The position numbers were made by a program, and so were the translations under genes. A stretch of DNA of 64,000 nucleotides from NCBI RefSeq assembly GCF_031344055.1, contig NZ_JADBEN010000001.1; one strand, 5' to 3'. The notes under the pieces were generated by a model. The model was not told where the DNA came from, searched no databases, and saw only the letters and a list, made by a program, of their open reading frames with translations. Below, in pieces: positions 16,878 to 25,599 of this stretch (positions are counted from its first letter, which is position 1; the number at the start of each line of letters is the position of its first letter). This DNA comes from Methylobacillus flagellatus_A (GTDB lineage Bacteria; Pseudomonadota; Gammaproteobacteria; Burkholderiales; Methylophilaceae).

Positions 16878-18167
16878 ATGCAAGAAATCTCCAAGTCCAG
16901 CAAGCTCAGCAACGTATGCTACGACATCCGTGGCCCGGTGCTGGACCGAGCGCGCCAGATGGAGGAGGATGGGCATCGCATCATCAAGCTCAATATCGGC
17001 AATCCTGCGCCTTTCGGCTTTGCTGCGCCCGAGGAAATCCTGCAGGACGTGATCCGCAACATGGATTCCGCCTCCGGCTACACGGATTCCAAGGGCCTGT
17101 TCGCCGCGCGCAAGGCGATCATGCATTATACCCAGCAGAAGAACATCCAGGGCGTGACTATAGACGACATCATCATCGGCAACGGCGTTTCCGAGCTGAT
17201 CGTCATGGCCATGCAGGCTTTACTCAACAATGGTGACCAAGTGCTGGTGCCAATGCCGGATTATCCGTTGTGGACCGCGGCCGTGAACCTGGCGGGCGGC
17301 ACTGCGCGCCATTACGTCTGCGACGAGCAGACTGGCTGGCTGCCCGACCTCAAGGATATCGAGAACAAGATCACGGCGAATACGCGCGGCATCGTCATCA
17401 TCAACCCGAACAACCCGACTGGTGCTTTGTATCCGCGTGAAACGCTGGAAGGCATCATCGAGATCGCGCGCCACCATGGCCTGGTGATTTTCGCTGACGA
17501 AATCTACGACAAGGTGCTGTTCGACGGCAATACGCACACTTCGATCGCTTCATTGGCCGATGACGTGCTGTTCGTGACCTTCAACGGCTTGTCCAAGAAC
17601 TACCGCACCTGCGGCTACCGCGCCGGCTGGCTGGTGATCTCGGGCGAGAAGCGTCATGCCAAGGATTATATCGAGGGCCTCAATATGCTGGCCTCGATGC
17701 GCCTCTGTGCCAACGTGCCCGGGCAATTGGCGATCCAGACCGCGCTGGGCGGGTACCAGAGCATAGACGACCTCGTGGCACCTAGCGGCCGCTTGTGCAA
17801 GCAGCGCGACCTCGCCTACAAGATGCTGACCGACATTCCCGGCGTGAGCTGTGTCAAGCCCAAGGCCGGCCTGTATCTGTTCCCGCGCCTCGATCCCAAG
17901 ATATACCCCATCGAGGACGACCAGCAATTCATCCTTGACCTTTTGCTGGAGGAGAAGGTCTTGCTGGTGCAGGGCACGGGCTTCAACTGGCGCGCGCCGG
18001 ACCATTTCCGCGTCGTGTTCCTGCCGAACGTGGATGACCTCACCGAAGCCTTTACCCGCATCGCCCGCTTCCTGGAAAACTACCGTAAGCAACACAGCAC
18101 CATCACCGTGGTGGACGGCAAAGCCTCAAAAGACACCCAAGCAAGACCGCAGAACGCAACGGCATGA
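16878..18167 (+). CDS. alaA: Glutamate-pyruvate aminotransferase AlaA-like
   Basis: A 429-residue fold-type I PLP aminotransferase. The N-terminus (SSKLSNVCYDIRGPVLDRA...HRIIKLNIGNPAPFGF) is characteristic of AlaA/YfbQ, which makes alanine from pyruvate and glutamate. The PLP lysine lies in NGLSKNYRTCGYRAGW (K240), and NPNNPTGALY supplies the usual Asn contact. The C-terminus is about 20 residues longer than E. coli AlaA and low in complexity. It heads the run alaA-hom-thrC-thyA on one strand. A side role in the threonine/methionine branch is inference from context. Confidence 0.88.
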   Translation: MQEISKSSKLSNVCYDIRGPVLDRARQMEEDGHRIIKLNIGNPAPFGFAAPEEILQDVIRNMDSASGYTDSKGLFAARKAIMHYTQQKNIQGVTIDDIIIGNGVSELIVMAMQALLNNGDQVLVPMPDYPLWTAAVNLAGGTARHYVCDEQTGWLPDLKDIENKITANTRGIVIINPNNPTGALYPRETLEGIIEIARHHGLVIFADEIYDKVLFDGNTHTSIASLADDVLFVTFNGLSKNYRTCGYRAGWLVISGEKRHAKDYIEGLNMLASMRLCANVPGQLAIQTALGGYQSIDDLVAPSGRLCKQRDLAYKMLTDIPGVSCVKPKAGLYLFPRLDPKIYPIEDDQQFILDLLLEEKVLLVQGTGFNWRAPDHFRVVFLPNVDDLTEAFTRIARFLENYRKQHSTITVVDGKASKDTQARPQNATA

Positions 18168-18216
18168 CCGTGCCGGTCTTGATACAAGATTGAAAAGCAA
18201 GATAACTGGAAACTGA

Positions 18217-19530
18217 ATGAAACCCATCAATGTTGGCCTGCTCGGCATCGGCACTGTCGGTGGCGGCACCTATACCGTTCTTACACGCAACCAAGAAGAA
18301 ATCGCACGCCGCGCCGGTCGTCCCATTGCCATCACGCGCGTCGCCGACCGCAACCTGGAATTGGCACGCACGGTAACGGGAGGCCAGATTGACGTCACCG
18401 ACGATGCATTCGCCGTGGTGGCAGACCCCGACATCGACATCGTGGTCGAATTGATCGGCGGTTACACCATTGCGCGCGAACTGGTGATGAAGGCGATCGA
18501 GAACGGCAAGCACGTGGTTACGGCCAACAAGGCGTTGATCGCGCTGCACGGCAACGAGATTTTTGCTGCTGCGCAGCAGAAGGGCGTGATTGTCGCATTC
18601 GAGGCTGCTGTGGCGGGCGGTATCCCCATCATCAAGGCCGTGCGCGAAGGGCTGGCCGCCAACCGTATCGAATGGATCGCGGGCATCATCAACGGTACGA
18701 CCAATTTCATTCTCTCGGAAATGCGCGAGAAGGGCCTGGCCTTTTCCGACGTGCTCAAGGAAGCGCAGCGTCTGGGCTATGCCGAGGCCGACCCGACTTT
18801 CGACGTCGAAGGCGTGGACGCCGCGCACAAGCTGATGATCCTGGCCGCGATCGGCTTCGGCATCCCGATGCAGTTCGACAAGGCCTATGTCGAAGGCATC
18901 ACTAAGCTGGATTCCATCGACATCCGCTATGCGGAGGAGCTGGGCTACCGCGTCAAACTGCTCGGCATCACCAAGCGCACCAGCAAGGGCGTGGAACTGC
19001 GCGTGCACCCGACCCTGATCCCCGAGAAGCGCTTGATCGCCAATGTCAACGGCGCCATGAACGCCGTGCTGGTGAAGGGCGACGCGGTCGGTCCCAGCTT
19101 GTATTACGGCGCGGGAGCGGGTGCCGAACCCACCGCCAGCGCCGTGGTTGCGGATATCGTCGACGTGACGCGCACGCATACCACCGATGTGCACCAGCGC
19201 GTGCCGCACCTGGCGTTCCAGCCCGACCAGCTCGTGGACCTGCCGATACTCGCTATCGGCGAGGTGAGCAGCGCCTATTACCTGCGCCTGCGCGCAGTGG
19301 ACAAGCCAGGCGTGCTGGCCGATGTGACCCGCATCCTGGGCGACCGCCAGATTTCGATCGATGCGATGATCCAGAAAGAACCGCAGGAGGGCGAGGACCA
19401 GGCCGACATCATCATCCTGACCCATGTCACGGTCGAGAAGAATATGGATGACGCGATTGTCGCCATCGAGGCATTGCCTGCCATTTCCGGCAGCGTGACC
19501 CGCTTGCGCATGGAAGAGCTAAGCCGATAA
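18217..19530 (+). CDS. hom: Homoserine dehydrogenase
   Basis: Reduces aspartate semialdehyde to homoserine, the branch point to threonine and methionine. The 437 residues include an N-terminal Rossmann motif (GLLGIGTVGGGTY), the catalytic region (AAVAGGIPIIKAVREGLAANRI, and EADPTFDVEGVDAAHK with the active-site Asp and Lys), and a C-terminal ACT domain (about 355-430, YYLRLRAVDKPGVLADVT) for threonine feedback. This monofunctional ACT-containing form is usual in betaproteobacteria. The thrC gene follows after 51 bases. That gap holds a GCAGGC (19550-19555) / GCCTGC (19561-19566) hairpin of unknown role. Confidence 0.97.
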   Translation: MKPINVGLLGIGTVGGGTYTVLTRNQEEIARRAGRPIAITRVADRNLELARTVTGGQIDVTDDAFAVVADPDIDIVVELIGGYTIARELVMKAIENGKHVVTANKALIALHGNEIFAAAQQKGVIVAFEAAVAGGIPIIKAVREGLAANRIEWIAGIINGTTNFILSEMREKGLAFSDVLKEAQRLGYAEADPTFDVEGVDAAHKLMILAAIGFGIPMQFDKAYVEGITKLDSIDIRYAEELGYRVKLLGITKRTSKGVELRVHPTLIPEKRLIANVNGAMNAVLVKGDAVGPSLYYGAGAGAEPTASAVVADIVDVTRTHTTDVHQRVPHLAFQPDQLVDLPILAIGEVSSAYYLRLRAVDKPGVLADVTRILGDRQISIDAMIQKEPQEGEDQADIIILTHVTVEKNMDDAIVAIEALPAISGSVTRLRMEELSR

Positions 19531-19581
19531 TTTGAGGAAAGGGTTGCATGCAGGCCTGGCGCCTGCTGCATCAGTTGTGCC

Positions 19582-21009
19582 ATGAAATATGTTTCCACCC
19601 GCGGGCAATCGCCCGCACTGTCGTTTACTGAAATCCTGCTTGGCGGTCTGGCGCCCGACGGCGGCCTTTACCTGCCCGAGCAATATCCGCAATTCAGCCA
19701 GGACGAGCTGAATGCGATGCGCGGCATGAATTACCGCGACCTGGCGTTCGCCATCCTCTCGCGCTTGATCGACGATATTCCCGCTAACGACCTGCGCGCC
19801 ATCGTCGACAAGACCTACCGCGCCGAAGTGTATGCTTATGCGCGCCCAGGCCAGGACGCCGAGGACATTACGCCTACCTATAAGCTGGAGGACGACCTGT
19901 ACCTGTTGTCCTTGTCCAACGGCCCGACCTTGGCGTTCAAGGACATGGCGATGCAGTTGCTGGGCAACCTGTTCGAATACGTGCTGGCGCAAAAGGGCGA
20001 GGCTACCAACATCCTCGGCGCGACCTCCGGCGATACCGGCTCCGCGGCGGAATACGCCATGCGCGGCAAGCAGGGCGTCAAGGTGTTCATGCTCTCGCCG
20101 CACCAGAAGATGAGCCGTTTCCAGACCGCGCAGATGTTCAGCCTGCAGGACGACAATATCTTCAATATTGCGGTCAAGGGCGTGTTCGACGACTGTCAGG
20201 ACATCGTCAAGGCGGTGTCCAACGACCACGCCTTTAAGGAGAAGAACAAGATCGGGGCAGTCAACTCCATCAACTGGGCGCGCGTGGCGGCCCAGGTGGT
20301 GTATTACTTCAAGGGCTATTTCGCCGTGACCGCGGACAATGCGCAGAAGGTCAGTTTCGCCGTGCCTTCCGGCAACTTCGGCAATGTCTGCGCGGGGCAT
20401 ATCGCGCGCATGATGGGCCTGCCGGTCGACAAGCTGGTGGTGGCGACCAACGAGAACGACGTGTTGGACGAGTTCTTCAAGACCGGCGTCTACCGTCCGC
20501 GCGGCTCTGCCAATACCTACCATACCTCCAGTCCCTCGATGGATATTTCCAAGGCCTCCAATTTCGAGCGCTTCGTTTTCGACCTGGTGGGCCGCGACGC
20601 TGACAAGGTGCGCGAGCTCTGGGGCAAGGTGGATGCGGGAGGCAGTTTTGATCTCAATGAAGGCGGCTGGTTCGCCAAGGTGGCTGATTACGGCTTTGTC
20701 TCCGGCAGCAGCAACCACGCCAACCGCATGCAGAGCATCCAGGCGACGCATGAGCGTTACGGCGTCACCATTGATACCCATACCGCGGACGGCCTCAAGG
20801 TGGCGCTGGAGCACCGCGAGGCAGGCATCCCGATGCTGGTGCTGGAAACCGCATTGCCGGCCAAGTTCGAGGACGCGATCGTCGAGGCACTGGGGCAGAG
20901 GCCACAGCGCCCACAGAGTCTCGAAGGGCTGGAAGCCCTGCCGCAGCGCTTTGAAGTGATGGAGGCCGATGCGGCCGCCATCAAGCAGTTCATCGTTGAG
21001 CATATTTGA
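19582..21009 (+). CDS. thrC: Threonine synthase
   Basis: A 475-residue PLP enzyme converting O-phosphohomoserine to threonine. It has the N-terminal motif MKYVSTRGQSPALSFTEILLGGLAPDGGLYLP, the PLP lysine in PTLAFKDMA (K120), the phosphate-binding loop GATSGDTGSAAEYA and PSGNFGNVCAGHIA. The length fits the longer proteobacterial/fungal class. It lies directly downstream of hom, with which it makes threonine, and thyA follows after 12 bases. Confidence 0.97.
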   Translation: MKYVSTRGQSPALSFTEILLGGLAPDGGLYLPEQYPQFSQDELNAMRGMNYRDLAFAILSRLIDDIPANDLRAIVDKTYRAEVYAYARPGQDAEDITPTYKLEDDLYLLSLSNGPTLAFKDMAMQLLGNLFEYVLAQKGEATNILGATSGDTGSAAEYAMRGKQGVKVFMLSPHQKMSRFQTAQMFSLQDDNIFNIAVKGVFDDCQDIVKAVSNDHAFKEKNKIGAVNSINWARVAAQVVYYFKGYFAVTADNAQKVSFAVPSGNFGNVCAGHIARMMGLPVDKLVVATNENDVLDEFFKTGVYRPRGSANTYHTSSPSMDISKASNFERFVFDLVGRDADKVRELWGKVDAGGSFDLNEGGWFAKVADYGFVSGSSNHANRMQSIQATHERYGVTIDTHTADGLKVALEHREAGIPMLVLETALPAKFEDAIVEALGQRPQRPQSLEGLEALPQRFEVMEADAAAIKQFIVEHI

Positions 21010-21021
21010 TCGGGAGATGTC

Positions 21022-21816
21022 ATGAAGGTCTATCACGACTTGATGCGCCACGTACTGGAGCACGGCCACAAGAAGGAAGACCGTACCGGCACCGGCACCC
21101 TGTCGGTATTCGGCTACCAGATGCGCTTCGACCTGGCCGAGGGCTTCCCGCTGCTCACCACCAAGAAGGTGCACCTGAAATCTATCATCCATGAGCTGCT
21201 GTGGTTCCTGCAGGGCAGCACCAATATTGCCTACCTCAAGGAAAACGGCGTCAGCATCTGGGATGAATGGGCGGACGAGCAGGGCAACCTGGGCCCGGTC
21301 TATGGCTACCAATGGCGTAGCTGGCCGACGCCGGATGGCGGCCATATCGACCAGATCAGCGAGGTGGTCGAGGCGATCAAGCGCAACCCAGACTCGCGCC
21401 GCCTGATCGTGTCGGCATGGAACGTGGCCGATGTCGACAAGATGAAGCTGCCGCCTTGCCATGCGTTCTTCCAGTTCTATGTGGCGGACGGCAAGCTCTC
21501 TTGCCAGCTGTATCAGCGCAGCGCCGATATCTTCCTCGGCGTGCCGTTCAATATTGCCTCCTATGCCTTGCTCACCATGATGGTGGCGCAGGTGTGCGGA
21601 CTCAAGCTTGGCGATTTCGTGCATACCCTGGGCGATGCGCATATCTACCTCAACCACCTCGAGCAAGTGAAAGAGCAATTATCGCGCGAGCCTTATCCTC
21701 TGCCTGTGATGAGGATCAATCCCGAAGTGAAGGATATTTTTGGTTTCCGCTTCGAGGATTTCTCGCTGGAAAATTATCAGTCTCACCCTGCCATCAAGGC
21801 GCCTGTCGCAGTGTAA
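21022..21816 (+). CDS. thyA: Thymidylate synthase
   Basis: Methylates dUMP to dTMP with methylenetetrahydrofolate. At 264 residues it is the length of E. coli ThyA. The nucleophile Cys146 lies in LPPCHAFFQFYV and the dUMP contacts in QRSADIFLGVPFNIASYALL. GGGAG precedes the ATG. It follows thrC by 12 bases. The partner dihydrofolate reductase gene (folA) is about 7 kb away rather than adjacent as in many bacteria. Confidence 0.98.
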   Translation: MKVYHDLMRHVLEHGHKKEDRTGTGTLSVFGYQMRFDLAEGFPLLTTKKVHLKSIIHELLWFLQGSTNIAYLKENGVSIWDEWADEQGNLGPVYGYQWRSWPTPDGGHIDQISEVVEAIKRNPDSRRLIVSAWNVADVDKMKLPPCHAFFQFYVADGKLSCQLYQRSADIFLGVPFNIASYALLTMMVAQVCGLKLGDFVHTLGDAHIYLNHLEQVKEQLSREPYPLPVMRINPEVKDIFGFRFEDFSLENYQSHPAIKAPVAV

Positions 21817-21939
21817 TTCCCTGGTTTGACTCTATGTTGTTCTCCTCCCTTCATGCTGTTGCGATGCGGGCGCCGATGGTTGCGCGTTTATTTTCCGTAT
21901 CAATCTGTCAGCGTTATCGATTCATGGTCGTAGTGTTTC

Positions 21940-23820
21940 ATGGTTAATTCCGCACATCATCAACCTGTGCCGCCCAAGCTGCGTGTGGCGCACATCCTGG
22001 CGGTCGGCCTGGCACTGTTGATTGCCACGGTGACACTCATCAGCATGGAATATGCTTCGCTCAGGCACAATATGGCCGTCACCATGCAGATCCAGATGCG
22101 CATCATGGCGGGCAATATTGCACAGGCGCTGGTGCACGGGGAGCGGGAAGCGGCCTCTGAAGTGCTCGCCAGCTTGGCCGAAGCGCCGGAGATAGATACG
22201 GCGACGCTATATGACATGCAGCAAAATCGTTTTGCCGAATATGTGCGGCCTGGCAGCCTGTTGCGCCCGTTCGACATGATGGTCGTGGCCCAGGCCCAGC
22301 GCCAGGCGGATTTGCAGAAGATCGAAATATGGCAGCCCGTGATATCTGACGACATGCAGATTGGCGTGCTGTATATGCGATCCAACATGAAGGGGCTGTA
22401 TCGCCAGCTGCTTTGGTACATCGGCACCACAGTGACGGTGATGCTGGTCACCTTGTTTGCTGCCGCCTTGTTGTTGAGCCGACTGCAGCGTGCAATGCTG
22501 AAGGCCGAGGAGCGTGCCGGCTTTCTCGCCAATTACGATACGGTGACCGACCTTCCTAACCGTCATGCTTTCAACCGGCGATTCCATGCATTGTTGGACG
22601 AAGCGCGCCATCGTCATGGCATATTGGCATTGCTGGTGTTCGACCTGGATGATTTCAAGGTCATCAACGATACCCTCGGCCATGATGTCGGCGACAAATT
22701 ATTGCATCTGGTCGCGCAGCGCTTGGTGTCTGCTGCGGGCAAGAAAGACACGGTCTACCGTGTAGGAGGGGATGAGTTTGCCATGATCCTCAACCAGCCG
22801 GCCGATGTCGAGAACGTGGAAGCCGTCGCCAACCGCTTCATCCGGGCGTTGTCGCAGCCTATCGTAATGAATGAGCGGAACTTCTATATCGGCGTCAGCA
22901 TCGGCGCGAGCATCTATCCATACGACGGGGATGACGCCGCCCATCTGCTGCGTGATGCCGATGCAGCCATGTATTACGCCAAGAGCCGCGGCAAGAACAA
23001 CTTCCAGATGTTCTCGGCAGAAATGCATCATAAAAGCTCGACACGCTTGATCCTCGAGACGGAAATGCGCGTTGCGTTGGAAGAAAGGCAGTTCGAACTC
23101 TACTACCAGCCGCAGTTCAGCCTGCCGGGCCGCAAGCTGGTCGGCGTAGAAGCCTTGATACGCTGGCATCATCCGCAACGCGGCATCTTGTATCCAAGCA
23201 GTTTTATTCCGATCGCAGAAGAAACCGGCCTGATCGTGCGCATTGGTGAGTGGGTGTTGCGAGAGGCCTGCAAGCAGGCCATGGAATGGAAAGAGATGGG
23301 AGTGGCGCTGCGCATGAGCGTCAACCTCTCGGGCCGTCAGTTCCGCCAGGAGAACTTGGTCCAGGCCGTGACCAAGATCATTGAGCAAACTGGCATGGAT
23401 AGCAGTTTGCTGGAGCTGGAAATTACTGAAACCGTGCTGATGGAAGATGCGGAAGTAACGACTGCCCGTCTGATGGACCTGAAGGCCATGGGCATGCACC
23501 TGGCAATCGATGATTTTGGCACAGGCTATTCGTCAATGGCGTATCTCAAGCGTTTTCCGGTCAGCCGCCTCAAGATCGATCGCAGTTTTATCCGGGATAT
23601 TCCATACGATGCCGATGATGTCGCGATTACGACGGCCACCATCCAAATGGCGCACAGCCTGAAGCTCGAAGTGGTGGCGGAAGGGGTGGAGACCAAGGCT
23701 CAGCTGCAATTCCTGCTGGAGCAGGGGAGCGACATGGTGCAAGGCTATTTGTTCAGCCACCCGATGGATGCAACCCATATGACGGAAATCGCCCTGGCAA
23801 GCAAGGCACGGCAAATTTAA
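21940..23820 (+). CDS. Membrane GGDEF-EAL protein (c-di-GMP turnover)
   Basis: A 626-residue protein with two membrane helices (about 12-35 and 150-172) framing a periplasmic sensor of roughly 110 residues. A GGDEF domain with intact signature RVGGDEF (about 275-280) follows, then an EAL domain with VEALIRWHHP (about 403), ITETVLMED and DDFGTGYSS. Both catalytic signatures look complete, so synthesis, breakdown or both are possible. No recognised sensor motif occurs in the periplasmic part. The ribosome binding site is weak. It is monocistronic, with 123 bases to thyA and 98 to the PepSY gene. Confidence 0.92.
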   Translation: MVNSAHHQPVPPKLRVAHILAVGLALLIATVTLISMEYASLRHNMAVTMQIQMRIMAGNIAQALVHGEREAASEVLASLAEAPEIDTATLYDMQQNRFAEYVRPGSLLRPFDMMVVAQAQRQADLQKIEIWQPVISDDMQIGVLYMRSNMKGLYRQLLWYIGTTVTVMLVTLFAAALLLSRLQRAMLKAEERAGFLANYDTVTDLPNRHAFNRRFHALLDEARHRHGILALLVFDLDDFKVINDTLGHDVGDKLLHLVAQRLVSAAGKKDTVYRVGGDEFAMILNQPADVENVEAVANRFIRALSQPIVMNERNFYIGVSIGASIYPYDGDDAAHLLRDADAAMYYAKSRGKNNFQMFSAEMHHKSSTRLILETEMRVALEERQFELYYQPQFSLPGRKLVGVEALIRWHHPQRGILYPSSFIPIAEETGLIVRIGEWVLREACKQAMEWKEMGVALRMSVNLSGRQFRQENLVQAVTKIIEQTGMDSSLLELEITETVLMEDAEVTTARLMDLKAMGMHLAIDDFGTGYSSMAYLKRFPVSRLKIDRSFIRDIPYDADDVAITTATIQMAHSLKLEVVAEGVETKAQLQFLLEQGSDMVQGYLFSHPMDATHMTEIALASKARQI

Positions 23821-23918
23821 TTGTGATTTTATCCTAAATAAATAGGGATTTTCTCCCAACTCTTGCTTCTTCATTTATAATTGCAACATTAGATAATGAC
23901 TACATGGAGCTTAAAATT

Positions 23919-24443
23919 ATGGGAAAAACCGTCGTTGCGATTAGCGCGCTGGCCTTGGCCGTATCCAGCAGCCTGGCGTTTGCCGACCATCACTTTCCTA
24001 AGGGTAAGGTAAGCCTGGAAACCTGTCTGGAAGCTGCGCTCAAGACCAAGCAGGGTACCGTGGTGAAGGTGGAGTACAAGCTGGAAGGCAAGACGCCAGT
24101 CTATGAATTTGATATTGAGTCTAGCGATGGTAACGCTTGGGATGTAGAATGCGATGCTAACACCGGCAAGATCGTGGAAGTGGAGCAGGAAGTCGATTCT
24201 GCAGACCATCCCCTTTTCAAGGCCAAGCAAAAGGTAAGCGAAGCTGACGCACGCAAGACAGCGCTGGCTGCACATCCTGGCGAAATTATCGAGGTTGAGT
24301 ACGAGATCGAAGAGAATGGCGCTGCCTCCTACGAATTCGATATCAAGACCAAGGATGGCAAGGAATTCAAGGTCGAAGTAGACGCAACTAGCGGCAAGAT
24401 CGTGGAATCCCACCAAGAGTTCTACCAGATCGGCAAGGAATAA
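23919..24443 (+). CDS. Periplasmic PepSY-domain protein, two repeats
   Basis: A 174-residue exported protein: a signal peptide (MGKTVVAISALALAVSSSLAFA), then two PepSY modules. Each has EYxxE, YEFDI and a D..(T/S)GKIVE end, at about 25-95 and 105-170. It is strongly acidic and has no membrane anchor. PepSY domains are thought to inhibit peptidases or bind partners in the envelope; the role here is unknown. The start is ATG 23919 with GGAG at 23906-23909; the in-frame ATG at 23904 overlaps that ribosome binding site. An intrinsic terminator follows. Confidence 0.85.
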   Translation: MGKTVVAISALALAVSSSLAFADHHFPKGKVSLETCLEAALKTKQGTVVKVEYKLEGKTPVYEFDIESSDGNAWDVECDANTGKIVEVEQEVDSADHPLFKAKQKVSEADARKTALAAHPGEIIEVEYEIEENGAASYEFDIKTKDGKEFKVEVDATSGKIVESHQEFYQIGKE

Positions 24444-24471
24444 TGGGTTTTTGACTGGACGGACAGTCGAC

Positions 24472-24497
24472 AACGCTCCTTCGGGGGCGTTTTTTTT
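24472..24497 (+). terminator. Intrinsic terminator of the PepSY gene
   Basis: AACGCTCC (24472-24479) pairs with GGGGCGTT (24484-24491) around the stable tetraloop TTCG and continues into a T tract to 24497. Confidence 0.93.
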
Positions 24498-24601
24498 GCC
24501 TGTTATTAATGGAATGGAAACCAGAAAGTTGGCAGGCAAGGCTTAACTTCCGCTCTGGGGAGCCGTTAATCAATATATCGAAGTTATTGATGGGAACCAC
24601 A

Positions 24602-24799
24602 ATGGATGTCAATGCAATTGCCAGTGTCGCCACCGACCTTGCGGCTACGCGCTTGCAGCAGGAAGTCGGGACGACAGTATTGAAAAAGGCCTTGGATATC
24701 AGCTCGGCCAATGCCTTGGCTTTGCTGGAGGCATTGCCTTCACCTCCCGCTGCCAACTTGCCAGCGCACCTGGGACAAAACGTGAATACGACGGCTTGA
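24602..24799 (+). CDS. YjfB-like putative motility protein
   Basis: A 65-residue protein: MDVNAIASVATDLAATRLQQ... followed by VLKKALDISSANALALLEALP, matching the YjfB family of small proteins often found with flagellar genes. The function is unknown. The start is ATG 24602 with GGGA upstream; a frame reading from 24509 would add an unrelated N-terminus. It stands alone between two terminators, with no other motility gene in the window. Confidence 0.72.
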   Translation: MDVNAIASVATDLAATRLQQEVGTTVLKKALDISSANALALLEALPSPPAANLPAHLGQNVNTTA

Positions 24800-24817
24800 C
24801 AGCTTAAGCCAAGACAA

Positions 24818-24849
24818 AAATAAAGCCCTGCATTTGCAGGGCTTTATTT
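24818..24849. terminator. Bidirectional terminator
   Basis: AAATAAAGCCCTGCA (24818-24832) pairs with TGCAGGGCTTTATTT (24835-24849), with A and T tracts on both sides. It separates the YjfB-like gene from the convergent minus-strand gene at 24924. Confidence 0.92.
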
Positions 24850-24923
24850 TTTTGAAGAAAAAAAGCAGACCTTCTCGGGGAGGATAAAGGCCTGCTATGA
24901 GGAGCTTGGAGATTCAATGCATG

Positions 24924-25370
24924 CTATGCACTCACTAACCGGCCACTCTTGAGCTTGACATTGTCTCCCACGGAGTAGCGCGGCGTACTGTATTGGGTAA
25001 TGGTATGAAAGTGTCCATCACCCATCTTGACCTTGATAAGATAAGTTGCGCCCGCAACTTTTTCATTCATCTTGTAACTGTCTGCCATATTGTTCTCGAA
25101 AGAACGGATCGACACGATAATGCCGCAGTCCGTGCAGGTGGAGCGGACTGGCTCGCTCTCGCGGGAATTTTCCATCCCCTGGTTGAGCGTGTTGCTGATC
25201 ACCATGGCTGCATTGGGATCGGTAATCAATTCCTGCGCCAGGTCAGGACGATAGGTATGCGCGACAGGAATCAGGCCGGTAATCGCGGCGCTTCCAACCA
25301 GGCTGAATATCGTCATGGCCGTTGCAGCGACCAGAACCATAGGGTGCGTTTTCTTGATATTGGATCCCAT
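24924..25370 (-). CDS. Small membrane-anchored protein, predicted GlrR/sigma-54 target
   Basis: A 148-residue protein with no assigned family. One membrane helix near the N-terminus (about 11-35) is followed by a periplasmic part with a CTDCG motif. The C-terminal beta-rich tail (ATYLIKVKMGDGHFHTITQ, then YSVGDNVKLKSGRLV) resembles the end of SlyB-like glycine-zipper outer-membrane proteins, though no glycine zipper is present. Upstream lie a -24/-12 promoter (25437-25451) and two sites of the TGTC-N10-GACA type, and the glrKYR operon is the next unit upstream on the same strand. The gene is therefore best read as an envelope-stress target of GlrR; its activity is unknown. Confidence 0.72.
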   Translation of the reverse strand: MGSNIKKTHPMVLVAATAMTIFSLVGSAAITGLIPVAHTYRPDLAQELITDPNAAMVISNTLNQGMENSRESEPVRSTCTDCGIIVSIRSFENNMADSYKMNEKVAGATYLIKVKMGDGHFHTITQYSTPRYSVGDNVKLKSGRLVSA

Positions 25371-25436
25371 ACTTTTACATCTCCGACTATTGATTTTGCT
25401 TGGTGTATGCAGCCGAAATATTTAATGACTATAATA

Positions 25437-25451
25437 GCGAAGAGTGTGCCA
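25437..25451 (-). promoter_or_regulatory. Sigma-54 promoter of the small envelope gene
   Basis: Read on the minus strand: TGGCAC (25451-25446), ACTCT, TCGC (25440-25437). GG and GC are ten bases apart, as required. The only departure is TCGC for TTGC in the -12 element. Transcription would start near 25425, about 55 bases before the ATG. Confidence 0.75.
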
Positions 25452-25507
25452 ACTTAATTAAATCTTTAATAATCAAATAGATAAGGTATTATTGGGAGTA
25501 TTCTCTC

Positions 25508-25545
25508 ATAAGGATTTTGTCTCAAAAGTGAGACAAAATCCTTAT
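25508..25545. promoter_or_regulatory. Perfect palindrome containing GlrR-type site TGTC-N10-GACA
   Basis: Two perfect 17-base arms (25508-25524 and 25529-25545) flank a four-base centre. Within it, TGTC (25518-25521), ten bases, GACA (25532-25535) matches the published GlrR recognition sequence of enterobacteria. The centre is about 100 bases upstream of the predicted sigma-54 start, a normal enhancer distance. No T tract follows on either strand, so it is not a typical terminator. Confidence 0.75.
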
Positions 25546-25581
25546 CGTTTGATTAACTTATTGAAAATAAAAGAATAGCTA

Positions 25582-25599
25582 CGTCTCCTGAAAGAGACA
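25582..25599. promoter_or_regulatory. Second GlrR-like site (CGTC-N10-GACA)
   Basis: CGTC (25582-25585), ten bases, GACA (25596-25599): seven of eight positions of the GlrR consensus. It is centred 64 bases (about six helical turns) from the first site and ends one base before the last codon of glrR. Confidence 0.6.

Noticed and set aside
19519..21678. A 719-codon open frame on the minus strand
   Set aside because: It lies opposite thrC and thyA, which have all their family motifs. The high-GC third positions of those genes keep the opposite frame open; the product has no recognisable domain.
25508..25545. The 17-base-arm palindrome as an intrinsic terminator of glrR
   Set aside because: Neither strand has a T tract after the stem, and the centre matches the GlrR site at the right distance from a sigma-54 promoter.
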